The notes beneath the pieces were generated by a model that had not been told where the DNA came from, searched no databases, and worked only from the letters and a program-made list of their open reading frames with translations. A stretch of 64,000 bases of DNA, taken from positions 2,914,001 to 2,978,000 of the forward strand of contig NZ_CP063785.1 of assembly GCF_025860405.1 (NCBI RefSeq), read 5' to 3'. Both the position numbers and the translations under genes were made by a program. Source of the stretch: Tolypothrix sp. PCC 7712. Lineage in GTDB: Bacteria; Cyanobacteriota; Cyanobacteriia; Cyanobacteriales; Nostocaceae. Shown piece after piece: positions 56,299 through 64,000 of the stretch (its first letter is position 1; each line of letters opens with the position of its first letter).

Positions 56299-57714
56299 AT
56301 GAATGATTCTGATGGTTCTGCTTACAGTGAAAAACTGCCATTTAAAACCAAACTAGCCTATGGTGCAGGGGATTTAGGCCCAGCAATTACTGCCAATATT
56401 GCCATATTTTTTCTCTTGGTTTTCTTTACCAATGTCGCTGGTATCCCGGCGGGTTTAGCTGGCAGTATTTTGATGGTGGGCAAAATTTGGGATGCTGTCA
56501 ACGATCCATTTGTAGGGTTTCTGACTGATAAAACAAAATCTCGTCGCTGGGGTCGTCGTCTGCCTTGGTTATTATATGGGGCAATTCCCTTTGGAGTATT
56601 CTTTTTCTTACAGTGGATTGTACCACCATTTAGTGTTTGGGGTAAGTTCTGGTATTACGTGGTGATTGGGTTAATATCGCAGGTGTTTTACACTGTGGTG
56701 AATTTGCCTTATACAGCAATGACACCAGAACTCACCCAAGATTATGACGAACGTACCAGCTTAAACAGTTTTCGCTTCACCTTTTCCATCGGTGGCAGTA
56801 TTCTATCTTTAATATTGTCAATAATTGTTTCTTCTGTAATTAGCGATCGCGGACAACAATATATAGTATTAGCCGCAGTTTGTACTGTAATTTCCGTCTT
56901 AGCCTTATATTGGTGTGTTTATGGGACACGCGATCGCGTGTTAGCATTTGAAGCTAAACGCATTCAACTAGAAGAACCGCAATCTCTCCCCTTTCCCGAA
57001 CAAATCAAAATCGCCTTCACCAACAAACCTTTTCTCTTCGTCATCGGTATATATCTCTGTTCTTGGTTAGGCGTACAAATTACAGCCAGTATTATTCCTT
57101 TTTTTGTTGTTAACTGTATGGGTCTGAAAGATGCGGATGTCCCCAAAGTGATGGTTGCTGTCCAAGGAACAGCACTAGTGATGTTATTTTTCTGGAGTAA
57201 TTTGAGTAAAAAAGTAGGCAAAAAAGTTGTCTATTTTCTCGGCATGATTTTATGGATTATCGCCGCCGCCGGACTTTATTACTTACAACCAGGACAACTT
57301 ACCTTAATGTACATCATGGCAATCATGGCAGGGTTTGGTGTCTCTACAGCCTATCTCGTTCCCTGGTCAATGATTCCCGATGTCATCGAATTAGATGAAC
57401 TGCAAACCGGACAGCGCCGCGAGGGAGTATTTTATGGTTTCATGGTATTGCTGCAAAAATTTGGTTTAGCCTTCGGCTTATTTTTAGTCGGAAACGCCTT
57501 ACAAGCTTATGGTTTTAAAGAAGCAGTAGCCGGACAAACTACACTACCCACACAACCAGAATCAGCATTACTCGCTATCCGCCTCGCAGTCGGCCCCTTA
57601 CCTACCGTTTGTTTAATTGCGGGTTTAGTTTTAACCTACTTTTACCCCATTACAAGGGAAATGCACGCCGAAATCATGATGAAACTCCAGCAACGGCGAG
57701 AAAAGGCTGAGTGA
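56299..57714 (+). CDS. MFS symporter, GPH (MelB-like) family
   Basis: 471 residues from ATG 56299 (MNDSDGSAYSEKLPFKTK); a GTG at 56287 would add four. Twelve membrane helices. The MelB-like opening is KLAYGAGDLGPAITANIAIFFLLVFFTN, helix II region has KIWDAVNDPFVGFLTDKTKSRRWGRR, and the second half has PWSMIPDVIELDELQTGQRREG. It probably imports a sugar or glycoside with Na+ or H+. Confidence 0.92.
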   Translation: MNDSDGSAYSEKLPFKTKLAYGAGDLGPAITANIAIFFLLVFFTNVAGIPAGLAGSILMVGKIWDAVNDPFVGFLTDKTKSRRWGRRLPWLLYGAIPFGVFFFLQWIVPPFSVWGKFWYYVVIGLISQVFYTVVNLPYTAMTPELTQDYDERTSLNSFRFTFSIGGSILSLILSIIVSSVISDRGQQYIVLAAVCTVISVLALYWCVYGTRDRVLAFEAKRIQLEEPQSLPFPEQIKIAFTNKPFLFVIGIYLCSWLGVQITASIIPFFVVNCMGLKDADVPKVMVAVQGTALVMLFFWSNLSKKVGKKVVYFLGMILWIIAAAGLYYLQPGQLTLMYIMAIMAGFGVSTAYLVPWSMIPDVIELDELQTGQRREGVFYGFMVLLQKFGLAFGLFLVGNALQAYGFKEAVAGQTTLPTQPESALLAIRLAVGPLPTVCLIAGLVLTYFYPITREMHAEIMMKLQQRREKAE

Positions 57715-57814
57715 ATTTTAAGCCAATATTTCTACCAAATCTATTTTTGCGTAGGCGTAGCCCGCCGTAGGCATCGCAAAACCAACTCTTGCTGGTGTTA
57801 AACTAACTTTTGCT

Positions 57815-58036
57815 TTGACATCAGCTGCAATTGTTGATGTTAAAGCAGCTTTTGCTAAAAAAATATCTATGCTTACAAGTGCAATTGCTGCGATTGCTGA
57901 TGTCAAACTAACTTTTGCTAAAAAAATATCTATGATTGCAGGTCGAATTGCTGCGATTGCTGATGTCAAAGTAGCTTTTGCTAAAAAAAAATCTATGATT
58001 GCAAATCCCATTCCTGCAATTCCTGAATCATAGAAC
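57815..58036. repeat. Three 63-bp tandem repeats, open in both directions
   Basis: Units at 57848-57910, 57911-57973 and 57974-58036, with a partial unit before. On the plus strand they encode a 21-residue repeat (DVKAAFAKKISMLTSAIAAIA type), and a 72-codon frame spans them. On the minus strand a 134-codon frame (57718-58122) is open too (AIIDIFLAKVSLTSAIAAI). Which strand, if any, is translated cannot be decided. 63 bases keep the frame, hinting at selection or amplification within a gene. Confidence 0.75.
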
Positions 58037-58051
58037 GATTTAGCCGCATTT

Positions 58052-58125
58052 AGAGACTTCCAACTCAATCTGACTTGATTAAACAACGCTATAAAGATGC
58101 GGTAGCAAGAGAGAAACAACAATGA
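58052..58125 (+). pseudogene. HigB-like toxin remnant
   Basis: RLPTQSDLIKQRYKDAVAREKQQ and a TGA that overlaps the antitoxin ATG (ATGA) look like the C-terminal helix of phage-derived Gp49/HigB toxins. The body is gone; an in-frame stop precedes and the 63-bp repeats lie before it. Confidence 0.5.
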
Positions 58126-58448
58126 CTCAGGAACCCGGTTTTGAAGAAAGCAGTGGTAATGTATTTGTTGATCTCGGTTTAGAGAATGCAGATGAACTTT
58201 TTACGCGGGGTAAAATCGGGATTCAGGTACTCCGCCTTCTCAAACAACGCAATCTCAAACAGCGCGAAATCAGCGAACTTCTTGGTATTCCTCAGCCAGA
58301 AGTATCTCATTTAATGAAAGGAGAGTTTCAACGGTTCAGCGAGGCAAAACTCCTCATTTTCCTCAAGCGACTTGATACGGAAATCACTTTACATCTTCGC
58401 TCCCGTCACGCGCAAGGACAATCTGCTGAAACTGTGATATCCCTATAA
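58122..58448 (+). CDS. HigA-like HTH antitoxin, orphan
   Basis: 108 residues. The HTH part is LRLLKQRNLKQREISELLGIPQPEVSHLMKGEFQRFSEAKLLIFLKRL, of the XRE/HTH_37 group used by HigA antitoxins of Gp49-type HigB. N-terminal 25 residues are acidic. The toxin that should precede it is reduced to about 23 codons, so this antitoxin is left alone. It may act now as a regulator. Confidence 0.85.
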   Translation: MTQEPGFEESSGNVFVDLGLENADELFTRGKIGIQVLRLLKQRNLKQREISELLGIPQPEVSHLMKGEFQRFSEAKLLIFLKRLDTEITLHLRSRHAQGQSAETVISL

Positions 58449-58562
58449 GCCAGCATAAAAACCTGAAGATACAAGGTTGGTTTGTGGCTTGCTTCCTTAG
58501 AGAGGTACGTAGTGAAACCCAACAAACTCCCGAAAATGTTGGGTTAAACGCAGTATTGGGTC

Positions 58563-58607
58563 ATACACTCCCTCATCCCCCTCATCTCCCTCATCTCCCT
58601 CATCTCC
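58563..58607. repeat. CCCTCATCT tandem repeats
   Basis: CTCCCTCATCCCCCTCATCTCCCTCATCT type repeats, reverse complement of the GAGATGAGGG array at 16991-17069. Confidence 0.85.
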
Positions 58608-59963
58608 TCAAATCTTCAACTTCTCCCCCCGAATTGAATAATCTAACAACTCCATCGGGTGAATTACAGAAATATTCTTACCTTGCAATTGCAAATGCTT
58701 GGTAATCTGCAATGTACAACCAGGATTCGCAGAAGCGATTAACTCTGCACCAGTATTCAGCAAATTCTGCACCTTTTGCTGACCCAATTCTTCCGCAACT
58801 TCTGGTTGCAACATATTATAAACACCTGCACTGCCACAACACAAAGCTGCATCCAAAGGTTCACTTAATTTCACCCCTGGAATTTGGCGTAACAATTGAC
58901 GTGGTTGCACACTAATCTTTTGCCCATGCAATAAATGACAAGCATCTTGATAAACTAAATTCACAGGTTGATCAGTAATCGGCAACAATTTCGCTGTTAA
59001 ACCTACAGTTGCTAAAAACTCTTGAGCATCTTTCACCTTAGCAGCAAATGCTTGCGCCTTTTCCCGATATTCTGGGTCATCTTCTAAAATATGACCGTAT
59101 TCTTTCAATGTATGTCCACAACCAGCAGCATTGATAATCACAAAATCGACATTCGTATTAGCAAAACTATCAATCATCTGTCTCGCCAAAGCCTTCGCCT
59201 GTTCCGTTTGTCCTTGGTGTTCGGGAAGCGCCGCACAACATCCCTGGGATTGAGGAATCACCACCTCACAACCATTCGCCGTCAACACCCGCACCGTTGC
59301 TTCATTAACAGGCGAGAAAAATAGCCTTTGCACACATCCCAAAATTACCCCCACACGATAGCGTTTCTCACCTTTTGCACGGATAACAGTTGGTAAATTA
59401 CTTTGAAAAGTTTTTAAAGTAATGTCTGGCAAAATAGATTCCATTGCTGCTAACCGGGGAGATATATTTTTCAATAAACCCGTAGCGCGAATGAATTTAG
59501 AAACCCCTAACTTTTGATAAGCCAGCAACGGTATGAGTAAGATTCTTAAAAGGTCGGGGTTAGGAAATAAAGTAAATATTAATTGCCGAACCAGCTGATC
59601 GGGTAAACTGCGGGAATAATTGCGTTCAACTTGATGGCGAGTAGCAGAAATTAACTTGTCATACTGCACACCAGAAGGACAAGTTGTCACACAAGCCAAA
59701 CACCCCAAACAAGAATCAAAATGTTCTACCGTAGCCGTATTCAGTGCAATTTCACCTTCATTAATCGCATCCATTAAATAGATACGTCCCCTGGGAGAAT
59801 CCATCTCTTTACCCAACACCCGATAACTAGGACAAGTAGAAAGACAAAATCCACAATGTACACAACTATCAATTAACTTGGGATCTGGTGGGTGACTTCC
59901 ATCAAATCCCTGCAAATTTTTGATACTCGCCGTATTATTCACAGAATTTTCTGAAACTTGCAT
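58608..59963 (-). CDS. glcF: Glycolate oxidase iron-sulfur subunit GlcF
   Basis: 451 residues. Two 4Fe-4S motifs: CVHCGFCLSTCPSYR and CLGCLACVTTCPSGV, as in GlcF. Two CCG-type domains follow (GCVQRLFFSPVNEATVRVL, CCAALPEHQG; CHLLHGQKISVQPRQLL, CCGSAGVYN). In the glycolate dehydrogenase complex (GlcD-E-F) it passes electrons from glycolate. It lies just after glcE on the same strand with a repeat-filled gap of 143 bases. glcD is not nearby. Confidence 0.93.
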   Translation of the reverse strand: MQVSENSVNNTASIKNLQGFDGSHPPDPKLIDSCVHCGFCLSTCPSYRVLGKEMDSPRGRIYLMDAINEGEIALNTATVEHFDSCLGCLACVTTCPSGVQYDKLISATRHQVERNYSRSLPDQLVRQLIFTLFPNPDLLRILLIPLLAYQKLGVSKFIRATGLLKNISPRLAAMESILPDITLKTFQSNLPTVIRAKGEKRYRVGVILGCVQRLFFSPVNEATVRVLTANGCEVVIPQSQGCCAALPEHQGQTEQAKALARQMIDSFANTNVDFVIINAAGCGHTLKEYGHILEDDPEYREKAQAFAAKVKDAQEFLATVGLTAKLLPITDQPVNLVYQDACHLLHGQKISVQPRQLLRQIPGVKLSEPLDAALCCGSAGVYNMLQPEVAEELGQQKVQNLLNTGAELIASANPGCTLQITKHLQLQGKNISVIHPMELLDYSIRGEKLKI

Positions 59964-59989
59964 ATTACTTTTTCCCCTCTTTTTTGAGC

Positions 59990-60108
59990 GCTGAGTTCTG
60001 AGTGCTGAGTTCTGAGTTCTGAGTTCTGAGTTCTGAGTTCTGAGTTCTGAGTGTCAGACTTTTCTCATTCCCCAGTCCCCAATCCCCAGTCCCCAATCCC
60101 CAATCCCT
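59990..60108. repeat. TGAGTTC and GGGGATT-type arrays between glcE and glcF
   Basis: TGAGTTC heptamer repeats about eight times at 59990-60052, then CCCCAGTCCCCAATC heptamers at 60068-60108. Confidence 0.9.
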
Positions 60109-61393
60109 AAATTCCCCCAACAAACCGACCAGGACTTAAAATATTTTTGTGATCAAACTGTGCTTTAATCCGTCTCATCAACTCCACAGCATTACCCGTA
60201 TATCCCCAAACATCCAATTTTTCTTTCACCGTATTTGGTGCAGCCAAAATCGAAAGAAACCCGCCATAATTTTGACAAATATCACGTATTTGCAAAACTC
60301 GCTTTTGGCTATCTAAGGACAATACTCCCAAGCCACTACTAATATGAATCAACCCCATTTCTACTCGACTGAGAACTTCTACAGCCGCGTTAGGTAATAC
60401 TCCTATTTTGCAGGTAATTGGTAAATTAAGAGCAGCAGAGTGCATTTGTTCTGGCAATCTCTGCCATAAATCAGCCTCTTCCTTTCCTTGATAAATTACT
60501 CCCGCCAATCCCAACTTTTGCCCAACTTCTAATAATCTATTCGCCTGTTCTTTGACACTCTCACTAATACTTTGGAACCGGGCAATTAAGCCTAATCCTT
60601 TACCTAATTCTAAACTATCAACTAGTTTAGTAGATAATAAATCAGCTTGGGTTGGTGTTAAGGCAGAACCTCTCAAAGTAGCAGCAGCTTGTGATATCGC
60701 CGCCTCTGTACCAGTTAATACTACTGTCGCTGATGTCTGTTGCTGAGGATAAACCCGAAAGGTAACTTGAGTAATAATTCCCAATGTGCCATAAGACCCA
60801 GTAAATAACTTCATCAGGTCATATCCAGCCACATTTTTGACAACTCTTCCCCCAGCTTTAGCAATTTCGCCATCAGCACGGACAAAGGTAATACCTAACA
60901 ACTGGTCGCGTACACTACCATAACGTTGTCTAAGAGAACCTGTATTCGCTGTAGCAACGATACCACCAATGGTTGCCAAATCTGCTGCAGTGGGGTCAAG
61001 GGCGAGAAATTGCCGATAATTAGCCAAAATACCTTGAAGTTGAGAAAATTTCATGCCCGCTTCTACTGTTACCGTCAAATCGCCAACAGCATGTTCAATT
61101 AAGCGATTGATGCGTTCTGTACTGACAAGCACATCAATATTTTGAGCTAAACCACCCCAGCCTAGTTTACTAGCACTACCGCAGGGAAGGATACGCCAAT
61201 TTTTACGGTGTGCTTCGGCAATTATCGCCGCTAGTTGTTCTTGGGTATGAGGATAGACAAGACAACTGGGAGATTTTCCCCCAATAATTGCCTTTTGGAT
61301 TGATTCTTGAAGTGTGGGTGATATATTTTCCCAAAAGTAAACAGCATTTTCTGCATTGACGATAGATGCCAGACAAGAAGCGATCGCATTCAT
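60107..61393 (-). CDS. glcE: FAD-binding glycolate oxidase subunit GlcE
   Basis: 428 residues. The FAD_binding_4 domain is at about 45-210: RILPCGSASKLGWGG, TVTVEAGMKFSQLQGIL, TIGGIVATANTGSLRQRYGSVRDQ and KNVAGYDLMKLFTGSYGTLGIITQ. The C-terminus is a short cap ending ILSPGRFVGGI. It is the length and pattern of GlcE rather than GlcD (about 490). It should work with GlcF. Starts at ATG 61393. Confidence 0.9.
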   Translation of the reverse strand: MNAIASCLASIVNAENAVYFWENISPTLQESIQKAIIGGKSPSCLVYPHTQEQLAAIIAEAHRKNWRILPCGSASKLGWGGLAQNIDVLVSTERINRLIEHAVGDLTVTVEAGMKFSQLQGILANYRQFLALDPTAADLATIGGIVATANTGSLRQRYGSVRDQLLGITFVRADGEIAKAGGRVVKNVAGYDLMKLFTGSYGTLGIITQVTFRVYPQQQTSATVVLTGTEAAISQAAATLRGSALTPTQADLLSTKLVDSLELGKGLGLIARFQSISESVKEQANRLLEVGQKLGLAGVIYQGKEEADLWQRLPEQMHSAALNLPITCKIGVLPNAAVEVLSRVEMGLIHISSGLGVLSLDSQKRVLQIRDICQNYGGFLSILAAPNTVKEKLDVWGYTGNAVELMRRIKAQFDHKNILSPGRFVGGI

Positions 61394-62243
61394 CAGTTTA
61401 TTTTTTACGTCCTACTTCTAATTTACTGGCTAAACTCACTAAAAAAGTGCTCAGTTAAAAGTGGTGCCTATGCTTACACTACAAAAGTTTAGATAATTTG
61501 TTACTAATATTACTTATCCTTAGAGATTATTTTAAGCAATATTACGGAAGTAAAGATAATATTTATGACTTAAGCTGGCTACAGCAAATTGTCACTTTTT
61601 ATCTATATTTTGTCATATAGATAAACAGAGGGGATCAATTGGAGATTTAATTATCAGGGTAGCAATGTTATTAATTTTTTACAATAGAATCACAGTCAAG
61701 TTATTTGTGATACCACTTATCTACTCATATAACAGCAAAATTTGAGGTCATGAAAAATTATGTATAGCATTGTACCAGTCAACATTCTCTCGTTATTTTC
61801 TGTATTTGTGTAATCTTGGTTGGGAATGCTGAAAATATTTCAGCCCTAGAATCGATTTCAAAATCATAGTTCATCAATGGGTTTTACCCAAACTCTTAAG
61901 ATTTTTTAGTTTTTCTCCTGACAATCAGCGTAGTTTAAATTTTATATTTTGAGTTGAGAAGACAAAATATAAAATTTTTGATTGATATAAAAATTTGGTT
62001 TGACTTAATAACAATTTGCACTTCTGAAACTCTAATTTGAAGCCGAAATCAAGGCATAGGATAAATAGTAACCCCAAAATTGGTTGACCTGAATATATTT
62101 GCTTTTGAAAAATTATCTTCTACTAATTTGTAATTAATAGCCGATTAATTACATTTGGTTAATTGATATTATTCATCACTAATATTTCTAGTAATGATTT
62201 GCTCGCTACAAATACATGAATTTAATCATTATTAAATACCAAT
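61394..62243. other. AT-rich gene-free region
   Basis: About 850 bases with stops in every frame. I see no gene; the promoter of the sensor gene is near its right end. Confidence 0.5.
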
Positions 62244-64000
62244 ATGCCACTATCAGACTATGCAATTATAGAATCTATTGTAACTTTTGCTCCTGATACT
62301 CCAGTTGAAAAAATTATCAGTTATATGGAGCAAATTAGGCAAGACATTGGCATGGAAAAAGGTATATTTGTGACTGACTCCAGTTTATATACCTCTCATC
62401 CCCAGCTAAAAGTAGCTGCAGAACAATCCATTCCTCAAAATGCACAGCACCTTAACCTGAATTTATCGGTTGATTGTGTATATGTAGTAGATAAATCACA
62501 TTTATTAGGTATACTCACTATTTTAAATCTGATCCGGCTGATGACTTCTGGCTTGAATTTAGCCACTATGAAGATTGCCGAAGTCATGCAAAAACCTTTA
62601 ATTACTTTAGAGCCAGATTTTGATGTTAACAATATATTGCCGCTCATGCAGCAATATAACATGCGTAATTTACCTATTGTTAATGATATTGGGCAATTAT
62701 TAGGAATTATTACCCCAGAAAGTTTAGCAGTGGGTTTACAAAAAGAACTTGTGAGAACGCGAGAAGATTTACAATTAGAAATAGTCCAGCGCCGTTCTTT
62801 AGAGATAGCATTACAAAATGCTGAAACAGCATCTGAACGACGAGTTAATCAAGCAACTGCAGAGTTAATTAAAGCCAATAAAAATTTAAAGCGAGAAATC
62901 AGCGATCGCATTGCTACAGAGGTGCAATTGCTGCAAACAACTTCTGACTTACAAGAAATTTTTCAAGCCTTTCCCGATGTATATTTTCGTATTGATCGCG
63001 ATGGCACTATCCTCAGTTATTACGCTAAAAATAACTCAGACTTGTATGTAGTACCAGAATTTTTTTTGGGGAGGAGAGTGCAAGATGTTTTTCCTCCAAA
63101 TGTTGCTAATAAATTTATGACTGCAATTCTGAATTCACAGAAAAATGCAGCCATTGTTACTATTGAATATTTATTATGTATTGCTGGTAGAGACGAAAGC
63201 TTTGAAGCCAGAATTTTACCTTCAACGCAGCAACAAATTATCGCCATCATTCGCAATATCACTGAAAGTAAGCAAGTACAAGAAGCATTACAAAAAGCTA
63301 AAGCAGAATTAGAAATTCGCGTAGCAGAAAGAACTAAAGAATTACAAGATATCAATAAACGCTTGGTGCTAGAGATTAGCGAACGCCAGCGAATTGAAGA
63401 AGCTTTACGATATCGAGTAGAATTTGAAAAACTAACTACTGCTATATCTACACATTTTATCAATCTTGCACCTAATGAAATTGAGAATGGTATCCATCAA
63501 GCATTACAGTTGATTGGTGAAATTACAAATGTTGATCGTGCTTATGTATTTGTATTTGCAGATAGCAATACCTATGAATGGTTTGCAGAATCCTTAGAAG
63601 GGCAAATTTATAATTTGCAGGATATTAGCAATGTTGTTTTATCTTGGGGACGAGACAAACTCAGTAATTTTGAAACTATTCACATTCCTCATATTGATGA
63701 TTTAGCTATTGCAGTTAATACTCACACTATTCAATCACTCATTATGGTGCCTATAGTATGTAGTGGTTTATTAATTGGTTATCTGGAATTTGATTCCGTA
63801 AAAGCTGCAAAAACCTGGACAGAAGATAGCATTATTATGCTGAGAATGGTTGGTGAAATTATTGGTAATGCTTTAGAAAGGCTGCGAGTAGAGCAAGCCT
63901 TACGCATTAGCGAAGAAAGATATATGAGAGCTATTAGTGCTGGGAAAGTTGGCATATGGGAATGGAATATTAAAACCAATGAAATTTACATAGATCCCAA
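62244..64000 (+). CDS. CBS-PAS-GAF-PAS sensor protein, cut by window end
   Basis: At least 585 residues from ATG 62244; the end is outside the window. Order: a pair of CBS domains (LSDYAIIESIVTFAPDTPVEKIISYM, MKIAEVMQKPLITLEPD, LPIVNDIGQLLGIITPESLAV), a coiled coil (REDLQLEIVQRRSLEIA), a PAS domain (DLQEIFQAFPDVYFRIDRDG), a second coil, a GAF domain (around NVDRAYVFVFADSNTYEWF), then the start of another PAS (RISEERYMRAISAGKVGIWEWN). The output domain is not visible; it is probably a histidine kinase or GGDEF. It likely senses nucleotides (CBS) and small ligands. Confidence 0.85.
   Translation, partial: MPLSDYAIIESIVTFAPDTPVEKIISYMEQIRQDIGMEKGIFVTDSSLYTSHPQLKVAAEQSIPQNAQHLNLNLSVDCVYVVDKSHLLGILTILNLIRLMTSGLNLATMKIAEVMQKPLITLEPDFDVNNILPLMQQYNMRNLPIVNDIGQLLGIITPESLAVGLQKELVRTREDLQLEIVQRRSLEIALQNAETASERRVNQATAELIKANKNLKREISDRIATEVQLLQTTSDLQEIFQAFPDVYFRIDRDGTILSYYAKNNSDLYVVPEFFLGRRVQDVFPPNVANKFMTAILNSQKNAAIVTIEYLLCIAGRDESFEARILPSTQQQIIAIIRNITESKQVQEALQKAKAELEIRVAERTKELQDINKRLVLEISERQRIEEALRYRVEFEKLTTAISTHFINLAPNEIENGIHQALQLIGEITNVDRAYVFVFADSNTYEWFAESLEGQIYNLQDISNVVLSWGRDKLSNFETIHIPHIDDLAIAVNTHTIQSLIMVPIVCSGLLIGYLEFDSVKAAKTWTEDSIIMLRMVGEIIGNALERLRVEQALRISEERYMRAISAGKVGIWEWNIKTNEIYIDP

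Noticed and set aside
57718..58122. 134-codon minus-strand gene over the 63-bp repeats
   Set aside because: Starts with TTG inside the toxin remnant and mirrors the plus-strand repeat frame; neither strand can be preferred, so it is listed as repeat only.

Overview
The window looks like chromosomal DNA of a filamentous, probably heterocyst-forming cyanobacterium (Nostocales: Nostoc, Calothrix or Tolypothrix relatives). The HIP1 octamer GCGATCGC is frequent. Short tandem heptamer repeats (ATTACCA, GGGGACT and CTCAGCA types) are scattered through it. Typical gene families are present: xisH/xisI, a CYP110-like P450, ndhD, DUF1802, glcE/glcF, Uma2 and hopanoid genes. No species can be named from sequence alone.

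1-15 kb is an accessory, defence-like region. A DndA-like cysteine desulfurase, a GHKL ATPase, a DEAH helicase, a 1180-residue P-loop ATPase and a DUF4007 protein lie on the minus strand. This set resembles the restriction arm of DNA phosphorothioation (Dnd/Pbe-type) systems, but no dndB, C, D or E gene is inside the window. The set is damaged. The helicase has lost its 5' end and is split by a 1.5 kb insertion sequence with perfect 27-bp inverted repeats and a 5-bp target duplication. Between helicase and ATPase lie an XRE-HNH fusion gene with paired operator-like repeats, a small conserved gene, an xisH gene with a nonsense codon, xisI and an Rpn/DUF4351-type nuclease.

15-39 kb is mostly core or metabolic: an unusual tRNA with anticodon CCA, an M23 peptidase, a hopanoid cluster (RND pump, hpnA, hpnH and a divergent hpnG-like nucleosidase), a GH31 remnant, a TPR protein, gamma-glutamyltransferase, DUF1802, an aldo/keto reductase, a lipoprotein, ndhD and a CYP110-like P450. 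Heptamer repeats have entered two of the hopanoid-cluster genes in frame. The last 529 bp of ndhD and its trailer are duplicated on the far side of a two-gene insert.

39.36-43.85 kb is a compact integrative element. It has a tyrosine integrase, near-identical core sites at both ends, four TTACTAGA arm-type sites, seven TGTGTAAC iterons, a KfrA-like regulator with its own repeat operators, and small cargo genes.

43.9-64 kb starts with a phosphoketolase/transketolase-like enzyme. A second defence-like patch follows: a dynamin-like GTPase with a PD-(D/E)XK nuclease, a dead parD-like antitoxin, vapBC and a membrane protein carrying a VapB-like motif. The remainder is housekeeping: VanY-like peptidase, AEC transporter, Uma2, phosphoribosyltransferase, MFS symporter, an orphan HigA-like antitoxin beside a toxin remnant and 63-bp repeats, glycolate oxidase subunits GlcF and GlcE, and a CBS-PAS-GAF-PAS sensor cut by the window end.
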